Source: Bacillus sp. FJAT-29937 (GTDB taxonomy: Bacteria; Bacillota; Bacilli; Bacillales; Cytobacillaceae). From it: a DNA stretch of 64,000 nucleotides. The notes below the pieces were generated by a model that searched no databases, had not been told where the DNA came from, and saw only the letters and a program-made list of their open reading frames with translations. The stretch is from positions 311,100 through 375,099 of the forward strand of contig NZ_LMAS01000003.1 of the NCBI RefSeq assembly GCF_001509555.1, in the 5' to 3' direction. Shown here piece after piece: positions 1-8,337 of this stretch. The first letter of the stretch is position 1, and every line of letters begins with the position of its first letter. The translations under genes and the position numbers were made by a program.

Positions 1-423
1 AAACCCTTAGCCCTTTTACCATTCAAGGAAGAGGAAGAAGGGAAAAAGGAGTTAACTCCAAAAACAGAGTATGCTTTGCCAGCTTCAGCTAGAATTCTTG
101 AGGATTTTCAAGAAAATGGGCAAAGAATTACAATTGAAACGAGCAAGGATGCTGCTGTCATCGCCATGAGTGAAGGGTTAGTTAAATTTGCCGGGAAAAA
201 GGACGGCTTTGGAAAAACCGTCATTATTAGCCACGCTGATAATAGTGAATCATGGTATGGAAATTTAGAGGAAATTAACGTGAATCTCATGGAGTATGCT
301 GAAAAAGGTACGGAATTAGGTAAGTCAACGGCAATGGAGGATGGAATAAAGGGTTCCTTTTATTTTGCTATTAAAAAGGGTGATGATTTCATTGACCCGA
401 TACAGGTGATCCCATTTGAATAA
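1..423 (+). CDS. spoIVFA: Stage IV sporulation protein FA (SpoIVFA), C-terminal part
   Basis: Open reading frame running in from before the window; only the last 140 codons are present. SpoIVFA is a mother-cell membrane protein that anchors and inhibits the pro-sigma-K protease SpoIVFB at the engulfed forespore and is itself cleaved by SpoIVB/CtpB. The visible part is the extracytoplasmic LytM/M23-like fold (segments such as GFGKTVIISHADN and AEKGTELGKS), which in this family lacks peptidase activity. The stop lies 8 bases inside the next gene, spoIVFB, so the two are translationally coupled. Identity rests on fold, length of the tail and the neighbour; the N-terminal membrane segment is outside the window. 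Confidence 0.9.
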   Translation, partial: KPLALLPFKEEEEGKKELTPKTEYALPASARILEDFQENGQRITIETSKDAAVIAMSEGLVKFAGKKDGFGKTVIISHADNSESWYGNLEEINVNLMEYAEKGTELGKSTAMEDGIKGSFYFAIKKGDDFIDPIQVIPFE

Positions 424-1282
424 ATTCGCAGGATTGATAAAATATATTTATATTCACCCGCTTCTTTGGGTTGTTATTGGATTAGCTGTGATGACCGCAC
501 ATTTTATAGAATTGTCTCTGTTTTTGCTTATAATTTTTGTTCATGAAATGGGGCATGCGGCAGCAGCGTCTTTTTTTTCGTGGAGGATTAAACGGATTGC
601 CTTGCTGCCATTCGGCGGCGTTGCGGAAATCGAAGAGCATGGAAATCGCCCTTTAAAGGAAGAACTGATTGTTATTCTATCAGGGCCTCTCCAGCATATT
701 TGGCTGATTGGGGCTGCATACGTGCTTTATCAGTTTTCGTTTCTCTCAGAAGGCATGTACGAATTGTTCATCCAGTATAATTTAATGGTTTTGTTATTTA
801 ATCTGCTGCCCATTTGGCCGCTTGATGGAGGAAAGCTCGTTTTTCTATTCTTATCCATCTTTCAATCATTTCCAAATGCACACCGGAGAGCTTTGCTAAT
901 TTCTGCAGCTTGCACATTGCTTTTTTCAGTATTAATCTTAATATTTTCTCCAATCAATTTAAATATTTGGGTAGTAATCGCTTTTTTGCTATTTTCACTG
1001 TACCATGAATGGAAACAAAGCCGTTATGTTTTCATGCGTTTTCTGCTTGAAAGGTATTACGGAAAGAATAGTGACTTTCGTCAGCTAAAGCCTATTGTAG
1101 TGAAAGAGGATGAAATGGTTATGCATGTGCTAGAGAAATTTCAGCGCGGCTTTAAGCATCCGATTATTATTGAAAAAAACGGGAAAGAAAAGGGTTCAAT
1201 GGACGAAAACGAGCTTTTACATGCCTATTTTACGGAAAAAATGGTCACATCCCGTATTGGAGATCTGCTCTATGTTTATTAG
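416..1282 (+). CDS. spoIVFB: Pro-sigma-K processing intramembrane metalloprotease SpoIVFB
   Basis: 288-residue site-2-type zinc protease that cuts pro-sigma-K inside the mother-cell membrane to switch on late mother-cell genes. The zinc motif HEMGH lies at residues 43-47 in a hydrophobic segment, and the third ligand motif PLDGG is at about 136-140 (Asp138). Several membrane segments fill the first 200 residues and a CBS-like tail follows, the usual architecture. Start is a TTG with AGGTGAT 5 bases upstream, overlapping the end of spoIVFA by 8 bases. Length equals the B. subtilis protein. The identification is secure. Confidence 0.96.
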   Translation: MNKFAGLIKYIYIHPLLWVVIGLAVMTAHFIELSLFLLIIFVHEMGHAAAASFFSWRIKRIALLPFGGVAEIEEHGNRPLKEELIVILSGPLQHIWLIGAAYVLYQFSFLSEGMYELFIQYNLMVLLFNLLPIWPLDGGKLVFLFLSIFQSFPNAHRRALLISAACTLLFSVLILIFSPINLNIWVVIAFLLFSLYHEWKQSRYVFMRFLLERYYGKNSDFRQLKPIVVKEDEMVMHVLEKFQRGFKHPIIIEKNGKEKGSMDENELLHAYFTEKMVTSRIGDLLYVY

Positions 1283-1303
1283 AAATTAAAGTGAGGAACT
1301 ATT

Positions 1304-2764
1304 TTGTATACATTGATTATTAATCATTTAACAAGGGAAAAACGGTATGCTTTAGTTAAAAATAATGTCGTGGAAAAGCTAGTTATTCAACAGCCGAAGC
1401 ATCAATCCGCTGTAAGCAATATTTATTTAGGAATAGTAGAAAAAGTCCTGCCCGGCATGAATGCAGCCTTTGTTGATATTGGCCAGGAAAAAAGCGGGTA
1501 CTTGCATCGAGATAAAATGGCGTCTTTTGTACAGGCAGAGGAAGATGGGGCTAAAAATGTCTCCTCTTATGCTCATCAAGGCGAAAGGCTGCTTGTTCAA
1601 GTGGAAAAAGATGCAGCAGGAACAAAGGGGCCGCGTTTATCAGGCATCATTGAGCTGCAAGGAAATCATTTCATTTACATGCCTCGTGGACGTTATATCG
1701 CCGTATCAAAAAAAATTGAAGATTACCAAGAAAGAGAAAAGCTGCGCGAGCTTGGCCACGAATTGAAAGAGCCAGAAGAGGGGCTTATTTTTCGAACATC
1801 ATCAAAAGACACACCGAAAGAACAGTTATTAGCCGAGCTTGGACAGCATCGGCTTAAATACAAGGAGATTCTTCATACTGCTGGTGCTTTAAAAAAGCCA
1901 GGAAATGTTCTGGAGAGAAATTCATTGCTGGATGAAATTTCTGAGGAGTTAGAAAGACTAGCAATAAATGAAATTATTGTGGATGATTCCGCTTTAAAGG
2001 TCGAGCTTCAGAAAAGATTTCCATGCTCCATACAGCTGTATAGTGGAAAAGAAAACATTTTTTCCGCTTATAGACTTGAACATGAAATTGAGAAAGCGTT
2101 AAAGAGAATTGTCTGGCTAGAAAATGGTGCCTATCTAATTTTTGACGAGGCAGAGGCATTAACGGTCATAGACGTGAATACAGGGAAATACTCAGGTAAA
2201 CAAGATCTTTCAGATACGATCTTGAAAACAAATGAATGGGCAGCAGTGGAGGCCGCTAGACAAATTCGTCTTCGCGATATTGGCGGGATGATCTTAATCG
2301 ATTTCATCGATATGAAAAGGGAAAAAGACCGGCAGCGGATTCTCAACTCACTGGAAAAAGAACTGAGAAAAGATGAGAGACGGACGAAGGTAATAGGCTT
2401 TACCCCGCTCGGAATCCTGCAATTAACTCGTAAGAAGACAAAGCCTGCCCTTTTAGAAGCTCTAACAGTGAAGTGCCCTAGCTGCGAAGGGACAGGTCGT
2501 GTATTAAGTCCGGAGACAATCGCTTTTCGTCTGGAAAGAGAGCTATGGGAGCATAAAGGCGGGGACTATGAGGCCGTCTTCATAGAAGCTACACAAGATG
2601 TTCAAAGGACTTTCTCTGGAGAGAAAAACATCCACAAGGAAAGGATGGAGGAATTGCTCGGTCTAGAAATTATTTTTAGCAGCAGTGATTCTTTAAAACC
2701 ATGCTATGAGATTCGGCAATTTGGCACTTCAGCTGAATTAAGAAAAAAGCTAGAATCCAATTGA
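1304..2764 (+). CDS. rng: Ribonuclease E/G family endoribonuclease
   Basis: 486-residue RNase G-type enzyme. An S1-like RNA-binding region near residues 35-120 (GIVEKVLPGMNAAFVDIG) precedes the DNase I-like catalytic core with the two magnesium-binding aspartates in TVIDVNTG (about 283-290) and ILIDFIDM (about 330). A zinc-link CPSCEGTG motif near residue 390 supports dimerisation. It would make single-strand cuts in A/U-rich RNA for rRNA maturation and mRNA decay. Start is TTG with GTGAGG upstream, 21 bases after spoIVFB. B. subtilis 168 has no RNase E/G and puts rplU directly after spoIVFB, so this is a lineage difference; other bacilli have the gene here. Confidence 0.94.
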   Translation: MYTLIINHLTREKRYALVKNNVVEKLVIQQPKHQSAVSNIYLGIVEKVLPGMNAAFVDIGQEKSGYLHRDKMASFVQAEEDGAKNVSSYAHQGERLLVQVEKDAAGTKGPRLSGIIELQGNHFIYMPRGRYIAVSKKIEDYQEREKLRELGHELKEPEEGLIFRTSSKDTPKEQLLAELGQHRLKYKEILHTAGALKKPGNVLERNSLLDEISEELERLAINEIIVDDSALKVELQKRFPCSIQLYSGKENIFSAYRLEHEIEKALKRIVWLENGAYLIFDEAEALTVIDVNTGKYSGKQDLSDTILKTNEWAAVEAARQIRLRDIGGMILIDFIDMKREKDRQRILNSLEKELRKDERRTKVIGFTPLGILQLTRKKTKPALLEALTVKCPSCEGTGRVLSPETIAFRLERELWEHKGGDYEAVFIEATQDVQRTFSGEKNIHKERMEELLGLEIIFSSSDSLKPCYEIRQFGTSAELRKKLESN

Positions 2765-2788
2765 CAAATCAGGGCGATTTATGATAAA
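2761..2788 (+). promoter_or_regulatory. Probable sigma-A promoter of the rplU operon
   Basis: A perfect -35 TTGACA at 2761-2766 overlaps the rng stop codon. GATAAA at 2783-2788 is the best -10 at a spacing of 16 bases (4 of 6 consensus). The placement just before the L21 leader makes it the likely operon promoter. The exact -10 is uncertain. Confidence 0.5.
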
Positions 2789-2799
2789 GTTTTCATGTT

Positions 2800-2908
2800 A
2801 TGTTTGTAGCGCACCCGTGCTACAACCGCTCAGAACAGGTTATAAGCTTTTGCGTTACTTTCAAGTAATGTAAGACGCCTGATGATGGCGAGTCTTAGTC
2901 TAAGAGGA
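2800..2908 (+). promoter_or_regulatory. Ribosomal protein L21 leader RNA
   Basis: Structured 5' untranslated region of rplU. It has a hairpin TGTAGC (2805-2810) / GCTACA (2819-2824), a second stem with TTACTT/AAGTAA around 2855-2870, and GACGCC/GGCGAG pairing before the AGGAGG of rplU. The position and the arrangement of short helices ending at the Shine-Dalgarno sequence fit the Bacillus L21 leader, a presumed autoregulatory site bound by a product of the operon. Assigned from position and layout; a covariance search was not possible. Confidence 0.8.
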
Positions 2909-2918
2909 GGTGCAGTTC

Positions 2919-3227
2919 ATGTACGCGATTATTGAAACTGGTGGTAAGCAAGTACGTGTAGAAGAAGGTCAAGCTATCTACATCGAAAAGCTAAACGCAG
3001 AAGCAGGCGAAACAGTAACTTTTGATAAAGTTCTTTTCGTTGGCGGAGACAATGTAAAAGTAGGAAGCCCTGTTGTTGAAGGAGCTACTGTTACAGCTAA
3101 AGTTGAAAAGCAAGGCCGTGCGAAGAAAATTATTGTTTTCAAGTACAAAGCGAAGAAAAACTATCGCAAAAAGCAAGGTCATCGTCAGCCATACACTAAA
3201 GTTGTGATTGAAAAGATCAACGCTTAA
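2919..3227 (+). CDS. rplU: 50S ribosomal protein L21
   Basis: 102-residue bL21 starting [11 protein letters not shown], the family signature, with the lysine-rich C-terminal RNA-binding tail ([17 protein letters not shown]). It binds 23S rRNA in the large subunit. AGGAGG at 2905-2910 sits 8 bases before the ATG; a GTG at 2910 lies inside that Shine-Dalgarno sequence, so it was not used. First gene of the rplU-prp-rpmA operon, conserved in Firmicutes. Confidence 0.98.
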   Translation: MYAIIETGGKQVRVEEGQAIYIEKLNAEAGETVTFDKVLFVGGDNVKVGSPVVEGATVTAKVEKQGRAKKIIVFKYKAKKNYRKKQGHRQPYTKVVIEKINA

Positions 3228-3237
3228 GGCGATTAAT

Positions 3238-3582
3238 ATGATTCAAGTTACGGTGAATCGTAAAGGGTCCGGTATGATTCAGTCATTTGAAATAAGCGGC
3301 CATGCCTTTTTTGCTGAAAGAGGGAATGATATTGTCTGTGCAGGCGTATCAGCCGTATCGATTGGCGCCATTAACGCGGTGCATGCTTTAATCGGCATTA
3401 CACCCGATATTGAGCAAAAGGAGGATGGTTTTCTCCGCTGTGCGATTCCGGATAATTTACCGGAAGAAACAAATGAGAAAATACAACTTCTTTTCGAAGG
3501 AATGGTTGTCTCATTGCAGACGATTGAAGAAGAATACGGGCAGCATATAAAAATGACCTTCAAAAAGCAGGAGGTGGAATAA
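3238..3582 (+). CDS. prp: Ribosomal-processing cysteine protease Prp (YsxB)
   Basis: 114-residue Prp protease. The catalytic dyad is visible as His22 in SGHAFF and Cys34 in DIVCAG, the same spacing as the characterised staphylococcal enzyme. Prp removes the N-terminal extension of ribosomal protein L27, encoded by the next gene, before L27 can function at the peptidyl transferase centre. The ATG at 3238 was chosen because it starts MIQV and gives the standard length. The stop TAA is immediately followed by the rpmA ATG, so protease and substrate are tightly coupled. Confidence 0.95.
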   Translation: MIQVTVNRKGSGMIQSFEISGHAFFAERGNDIVCAGVSAVSIGAINAVHALIGITPDIEQKEDGFLRCAIPDNLPEETNEKIQLLFEGMVVSLQTIEEEYGQHIKMTFKKQEVE

Positions 3583-3876
3583 ATGTTACTAAAATTAGAT
3601 CTTCAGTTATTTGCTTCTAAAAAGGGAGTAGGTTCAACGAAGAACGGCCGTGATTCGATCGCGAAGCGCCTAGGTGCGAAGCGTGCTGATGGTCAGTTCG
3701 TAACTGGCGGTTCAATTCTTTACCGTCAACGCGGTACTAGAATTTACCCAGGTGTAAACGTTGGTAAAGGTGGAGATGATACACTTTTCGCGAAAGTGGA
3801 TGGTGTTGTTAAATTCGAGCGCCTTGGCCGTGATCGTAAGCAAGTAAGCGTATATCCTGTAGCTCAAGAAGCATAA
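3583..3876 (+). CDS. rpmA: 50S ribosomal protein L27 (precursor with cleavable N-terminus)
   Basis: 97-residue bL27. The N-terminus reads [11 protein letters not shown] followed by SKKG; this is the Firmicutes-type extension cut by Prp after LQLFA, exposing the residues that reach the peptidyl transferase centre. The body ([27 protein letters not shown]) is typical. AGGAGG lies at 3569-3574 within the prp coding end. A terminator hairpin follows at 3888, so this is the last gene of the operon. Confidence 0.98.
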   Translation: MLLKLDLQLFASKKGVGSTKNGRDSIAKRLGAKRADGQFVTGGSILYRQRGTRIYPGVNVGKGGDDTLFAKVDGVVKFERLGRDRKQVSVYPVAQEA

Positions 3877-3887
3877 GGAATGCTTAG

Positions 3888-3922
3888 AAAACTCTAGCCT
3901 AAATGGTTAGAGTTTTCTTTTT
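3888..3922 (+). terminator. Rho-independent terminator after rpmA
   Basis: AAACTCTAGCC pairs with GGTTAGAGTTT around a short loop (one G-U pair), followed by TTCTTTTT. It closes the rplU-prp-rpmA operon. Confidence 0.9.
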
Positions 3923-4014
3923 GGTTTAAATCGTGTATATTTTGCTTACGTTCTCTTCGTTTTTTGATATACTAACAGCAAGTCACACTTAAAATGCTGT
4001 GTAGGAGTGCATGT

Positions 4015-4557
4015 ATGAAAACTGATTGGGATGTAATCGAGGTGCTGCGTTTCGCACGCCACGACTGGTTAAACAAAATCCAACTAATAAAAGGGAATTT
4101 GGCATTAAATAAAATTGACCGGGCTAAAGAAATTATTAATGAAATTGTTGTTGAAGCCCAAGCTGAAGCTAAGCTGTCTAACTTGAATATTCCTCAATTC
4201 GCCTCCTTGCTTCTTACATATAATTGGGAAAATCATTCATTTCAAATTGAATATGATGTAATGGAAAGTTCAGTGAGCGGTTATTTGGATGATGAATGGC
4301 TAACAAATTGGTCAAGAGCTTTTTTCAATCATTTGGATTCATCAATTAAGCCGTTTCATGAGAATCATTTATCCGTTACAATTGAGCCGCAAATGGACGG
4401 TACCCGTTTCTTTTTTGATTTTAGAGGGATAATAATAAATAAGATGCAGCTAGAGCAATTTTTGGAGACAAAAGGATCAACATATCCGGAAGTTGTTATT
4501 CAAAGCTGGAATGAACAAGAATTATCTTTTGATTTTTTAGTTTCCCCTAGAAAATAA
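4015..4557 (+). CDS. spo0B: Sporulation initiation phosphotransferase Spo0B
   Basis: 180-residue Spo0B, the phosphotransferase of the sporulation phosphorelay that passes phosphate from Spo0F to Spo0A. The phospho-accepting histidine is in RHDWLNKIQLIKGNL (His16 from this start), at the head of the helical hairpin that forms the four-helix bundle in the dimer. The C-terminal half is the degenerate kinase-like fold and is poorly conserved, as usual. The ATG at 4015 was preferred over 3994 because AGGAGT at 4003-4008 is correctly spaced for it. A TATACT at 3968-3973 could be a -10. Upstream of obg, as in B. subtilis. Confidence 0.93.
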   Translation: MKTDWDVIEVLRFARHDWLNKIQLIKGNLALNKIDRAKEIINEIVVEAQAEAKLSNLNIPQFASLLLTYNWENHSFQIEYDVMESSVSGYLDDEWLTNWSRAFFNHLDSSIKPFHENHLSVTIEPQMDGTRFFFDFRGIIINKMQLEQFLETKGSTYPEVVIQSWNEQELSFDFLVSPRK

Positions 4558-4640
4558 TCCAACATCAATGTACATAAGGAAAAAACAAACAGTTCTTGCT
4601 GTTTCTAGAAAAAAGGAACGGCTAAGACGGGAGGAATAAT

Positions 4641-5927
4641 ATGTTTGTCGATCAGGTAAAAATTTATGTTAAAGGCGGAGACGGAGGCAATGGCATGGTA
4701 GCCTTCCGCCGTGAAAAATATGTTCCTATGGGAGGACCTGCGGGCGGAGATGGCGGTAAAGGTGCAGATGTCGTTTTTGAAGTGAACGAGGGTCTGCGCA
4801 CACTAATGGATTTCCGTTATCAGCGCCATTTTAAGGCTACCCGCGGGGAGCATGGCATGTCCAAAAACCAGCATGGCAAAAATGCTAAGGATATGATTGT
4901 AAAGGTCCCCCCTGGAACAGTAGTCACAGATGTCGAAACAAATGAGATCATTGCTGACCTTACTGAGCATGGCCAAAGAGCTGTAATTGCAAGAGGCGGC
5001 CGAGGCGGAAGAGGTAACTCGAGGTTTGCTACTCCATCTAATCCAGCACCAGAATTATCAGAGCATGGAGAGCCGGGAATTGATCGAGAAGTCATTCTTG
5101 AATTAAAGCTTTTGGCAGATGCAGGGCTTGTTGGCTTTCCAAGTGTAGGTAAATCAACGCTATTATCAGTTGTTTCATCGGCAAGACCGAAAATTGCTGA
5201 ATACCATTTTACAACGATTGCTCCAAATTTAGGTATGGTTGAAACCGAAGACGGGCGCAGCTTTGTCCTAGCAGACCTGCCGGGATTAATTGAGGGAGCA
5301 CATTCTGGAGTTGGTCTTGGCCATCAATTCCTAAGACATATTGAACGCACCCGGGTAATCGTTCACGTCATTGACATGGCGGCAACCGAGGGCAGAGATC
5401 CATATGAAGACTACTTAACCATTAATAAAGAATTACGAGAATACAATTTACGCTTAACGGAAAGGCCACAAATTATTGTTGCAAATAAAATGGAAATGCC
5501 TGGAGCGGAGGAAAATCTTCAGAAGTTCAAGGAGCAAATGGAAGAGGATTATCCAATTTTCCCAATATCGGCGATTACGAGACAAGGATTAAGAGATTTA
5601 GTATTTGCCATTGCAGATATAATTGAAAAAACACCTGAATTCCCGCTTCATGATGAGGTCGAAACAGGTGTTCACCGCGTAGTCTATAAACATGAAGCTG
5701 AAGAAACAGAATTCGTTATTACAAGGGATTCCGCTGGTACATTTATTGTTTCAGGAGACGCGATTGAGAAGCTCTTCAAGATGACTGACTTTTCTAGGGA
5801 TGAATCTGTCCGCCGTTTTGCAAGACAGCTTCGCGGAATGGGTGTCGATGAAGCTCTCCGTGAAAAAGGGGCAAAGGACGGGGATACGGTCAAGCTTCTT
5901 GATTATGAGTTTGAGTTTATAGAATAA
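4641..5927 (+). CDS. obg: GTPase ObgE (Obg)
   Basis: 428-residue essential GTPase linked to 50S assembly, stress response and sporulation. Order of domains: glycine-rich Obg fold (1-158, GGDGGNG and PGGDGGKG loops), G domain with GFPSVGKST (G1, about 165), DLPGLIEG (G3) and NKMEMP (G4), then the OCT domain (about 345-428). Length matches the B. subtilis protein. A GGGAGG Shine-Dalgarno sits 6 bases before the ATG. Its place after spo0B is conserved. Confidence 0.98.
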   Translation: MFVDQVKIYVKGGDGGNGMVAFRREKYVPMGGPAGGDGGKGADVVFEVNEGLRTLMDFRYQRHFKATRGEHGMSKNQHGKNAKDMIVKVPPGTVVTDVETNEIIADLTEHGQRAVIARGGRGGRGNSRFATPSNPAPELSEHGEPGIDREVILELKLLADAGLVGFPSVGKSTLLSVVSSARPKIAEYHFTTIAPNLGMVETEDGRSFVLADLPGLIEGAHSGVGLGHQFLRHIERTRVIVHVIDMAATEGRDPYEDYLTINKELREYNLRLTERPQIIVANKMEMPGAEENLQKFKEQMEEDYPIFPISAITRQGLRDLVFAIADIIEKTPEFPLHDEVETGVHRVVYKHEAEETEFVITRDSAGTFIVSGDAIEKLFKMTDFSRDESVRRFARQLRGMGVDEALREKGAKDGDTVKLLDYEFEFIE

Positions 5928-5956
5928 TCTAAGGGATGGCTTAATGGAGTGTAGGT

Positions 5957-6412
5957 ATGAGACAGGAGAAATTCGATAAGAAATTTTACCTCGTTCGGGA
6001 GGATGTTCTTCCAGAGGCGATGAAAAAAACATTAGATGCGAAAGAAATGATCGAGAGAGGGAAGGCAGAATCCGTTTGGGATGCCGTGCAAAAGGTAGAT
6101 TTGAGCAGGAGCGCCTTTTATAAATACAGGGATACTGTCTTTCCTTTCCATACTGTAGTGAAAGAAAGATTAATTACTTTATTTTTCTATCTGGAAGATC
6201 GTTCTGGTACTTTATCTCATCTACTTGCAGTAGTTGCCTCTTCTGGGTGTAATGTCATGACGATTCACCAAACGATCCCTTTAATGGGGAGGGCGAACGT
6301 GACCCTTTCCTTAAATATTACGGCGATGGCTATTGAAATCGAAGAGCTGCTTGCAAATTTGAGAAAACTGGAGTTTGTTGAAAAAGTTGAGGTGCTCGGT
6401 TCAGGTGCATAA
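5957..6412 (+). CDS. pheB: ACT domain-containing protein PheB
   Basis: 151-residue protein with an N-terminal helical, helix-turn-helix-like stretch ([19 protein letters not shown]) and a C-terminal ACT domain (about 75-147, [25 protein letters not shown]). ACT domains bind amino acids. The gene lies between obg and pheA, as in B. subtilis, where it is called pheB and is tied to phenylalanine synthesis by position only; despite the old name, it is not a chorismate mutase of known type. Start ATG with GGAGTG upstream. Confidence 0.88.
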   Translation: MRQEKFDKKFYLVREDVLPEAMKKTLDAKEMIERGKAESVWDAVQKVDLSRSAFYKYRDTVFPFHTVVKERLITLFFYLEDRSGTLSHLLAVVASSGCNVMTIHQTIPLMGRANVTLSLNITAMAIEIEELLANLRKLEFVEKVEVLGSGA

Positions 6413-6550
6413 TTTTTGTACCTATCCGGCCCTGATTTTTTCTTTTTACGGACAGTTTTTAAAGCAATCGAAATTGATTACTTACATTCTTCATGTAAAG
6501 TGGTAAAGTGTTAATATGAAAGAATGCATGTTTTAGGGGAGAGGTTTTTC

Positions 6551-7429
6551 GTGAAAGTAGGTTATTTAGGACCAAAAGCAACATTTACTGATATCGCTGT
6601 ACGGGAAATGTTTCCCGAAGAAAAGGCTGTTCCCTATATAACCATTCCTGATTGTTTTGACGCTATCATAGGGGATGATATTGAAGCGGCTGTCGTGCCG
6701 CTCGAGAATGCACTTGAGGGATCGGTTAATATTACGCTTGATTATTTAGTTCATGAGGTCGATCTGCCAATCGTTGGGGAAATAACTTGTCCGATTAGGC
6801 AGCATTTTATGGTTCATCCCGAAAATAAAGATCATTGGAAGGAAGTAGGCGTTGTTTACAGTCATTCTCATGCTTTAGCCCAATGTCATAAGTTTTTGCA
6901 TAAGGAGCTTAAGGGAACGCCATCTGAAAAAACAACATCGACGGCTGCTGCAGCTCAATTTGTAAAGGAGCATCCAGATATTAAAGCGGGTGCCATTGCC
7001 AACGAACTTGCGGCAAAGGAATATGGCCTAGAAATCGTACGTGAGGATATCCACGATGTTAGCTATAATCATACACGTTTTATTGTTCTATCGAAGAACA
7101 AGGTCTCTTTACCGGAAGGGAAGCCATCATTTAAAGGCTACAAAACGACTGTCATGATTACTTTGCCATCTGATCGTTCCGGAGCTCTTCACCAAGTGCT
7201 GTCTGCTTTTGCCTGGAGAAAATTAAATCTTTCCAAAATTGAATCAAGACCAATGAAAACAGGTCTTGGAAACTACTTCTTTATTATTGATGTGGATATG
7301 AAGCAGGATGATGTTCTCATCCCAGGCGTTGTCGCCGAACTGGAAGCATTAGATTGCAAGGTGAAAATTTTAGGAAGCTACCCATACTTTCAGCTCGGAA
7401 TGGAAAAAAGCCGAGTTCAGCATATATGA
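6551..7429 (+). CDS. pheA: Prephenate dehydratase
   Basis: 292-residue enzyme converting prephenate to phenylpyruvate in phenylalanine synthesis. The catalytic domain (1-180) shows GYLGPKATFTDIA, the STAAAAQ motif and NHTRFIVL; the C-terminal ACT regulatory domain (about 200-280) has the GALH and ESRP phenylalanine-binding motifs, so feedback inhibition is expected. GTG at 6551 is chosen because GGGGAGAGG at 6536-6544 precedes it and the protein then starts MKVGYLG. The upstream in-frame ATG at 6524 has no ribosome binding site. Confidence 0.96.
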   Translation: MKVGYLGPKATFTDIAVREMFPEEKAVPYITIPDCFDAIIGDDIEAAVVPLENALEGSVNITLDYLVHEVDLPIVGEITCPIRQHFMVHPENKDHWKEVGVVYSHSHALAQCHKFLHKELKGTPSEKTTSTAAAAQFVKEHPDIKAGAIANELAAKEYGLEIVREDIHDVSYNHTRFIVLSKNKVSLPEGKPSFKGYKTTVMITLPSDRSGALHQVLSAFAWRKLNLSKIESRPMKTGLGNYFFIIDVDMKQDDVLIPGVVAELEALDCKVKILGSYPYFQLGMEKSRVQHI

Positions 7430-7473
7430 GAATCATATGAAAAATTAATGCTCACTTGAGCGTTAAATCTTAA

Positions 7474-7502
7474 GCGGACATTGAGTCCGCTATTTTTATT
7501 TA
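7474..7502 (+). terminator. Terminator after pheA
   Basis: GCGGAC (7474-7479) and GTCCGC (7485-7490) form a 6-bp GC-rich stem with a 5-base loop, followed by TATTTTTATTT. The same GCGGAC/GTCCGC words recur in the repeat cluster just downstream. Confidence 0.75.
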
Positions 7503-7515
7503 ATGACCATATTTC

Positions 7516-7665
7516 AGAGCTAAGCGGACTCCAGGTACGTTATTTACAAAAAACCATGTGCAAATTACTGCTTTTTTACTATATAACAGATCCTATGTCC
7601 ACAAACTAAGGAAAAACCCTGATTTTTCGGATATAACGGAACTGGTGTCCGCAAAGCTACGGAGA
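7516..7665. repeat. Cluster of related repeats in direct and inverted orientation
   Basis: Two direct copies of a unit of about 32 bp lie at 7580-7612 and 7630-7662 (core ATATAACGGAAC...TGTCCGCAAAGCTA), and one inverted copy lies at 7517-7546 (AGCTAAGCGGACTCCAGG...CGTTAT). The arms can fold into alternative long hairpins. No convincing gene is present between pheA and niaR, which are transcribed towards each other. Confidence 0.75.
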
Positions 7666-7729
7666 AAAAATCAGCAGGGCCAATTCCGTATGGGATATAG
7701 CTATTCACCATGCAATGCCTCTTTCACTC

Positions 7730-8266
7730 CTATTCCACAATAAAATTAGCTTGCTTCAATGCATCGACTGCTTCATCGAGTTTTTGTTCAGAGGCTGCTT
7801 GGAGGGTGTGGAGGTGAATGCCTTCTGTTAGCTCTGATAAGTAGGCTGCCTTTGTTGCTTTTATTTTTTCAATAAATTGCTTGACTTCTTTTCGATTTGA
7901 AACCATTACCGAAGCAGTTAAATCCCCATATACGGGATGTTCGATTCGCACATCCTTGACGGTAACGCCATGGTCCACAAGTAAATTCAGCTCCTCTTCC
8001 GCTCTTTCGGGAGTGTGGGAGCTTGCAACGGTGCGTTCAAAAGTAGTGGAAATGGCAGCCTGGCTTAAGTACATATATCCTTGACTCGTAGCAAGGATAG
8101 GCTCTCCTCTAGCTTTAAGCAAGGTAATATCACCAACAATGACTTGCCTGCTTACGTTCGTTCGCGCTGCAAGCTCATTGCCTGTTATCGGTTCACCATT
8201 TTTCTTCAATAACTCTAGCAGCAGATCTCTTCTTTCCTCACCGAGTATCTTTTTCTGATCCTTCAT
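7730..8266 (-). CDS. niaR: NAD biosynthesis transcription repressor NiaR (YrxA)
   Basis: 178-residue regulator: an N-terminal winged helix (residues 8-65, LELLKKNGEPITGNELA then NVSRQVIVGDI) and a C-terminal 3H domain (about 75-175) that carries conserved histidines (IEHPVYGDL, GIHLHTL) and senses nicotinic acid with a metal. NiaR represses NAD synthesis and niacin uptake genes. It lies downstream of nifS on the same strand and beside nadBCA, the usual arrangement. AAGGGAG precedes the ATG. Confidence 0.94.
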   Translation of the reverse strand: MKDQKKILGEERRDLLLELLKKNGEPITGNELAARTNVSRQVIVGDITLLKARGEPILATSQGYMYLSQAAISTTFERTVASSHTPERAEEELNLLVDHGVTVKDVRIEHPVYGDLTASVMVSNRKEVKQFIEKIKATKAAYLSELTEGIHLHTLQAASEQKLDEAVDALKQANFIVE

Positions 8267-8337
8267 TTTTCAATAACTCCCTTTAAATGACGATAATGAT
8301 ATATTTTAACATATTTGTTCAGTAAATTTAAATTTGC

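Noticed and set aside
7558..7743. Small plus-strand open frame between pheA and niaR
   Set aside because: It runs through the repeat cluster, has no ribosome binding site and overlaps the end of niaR.
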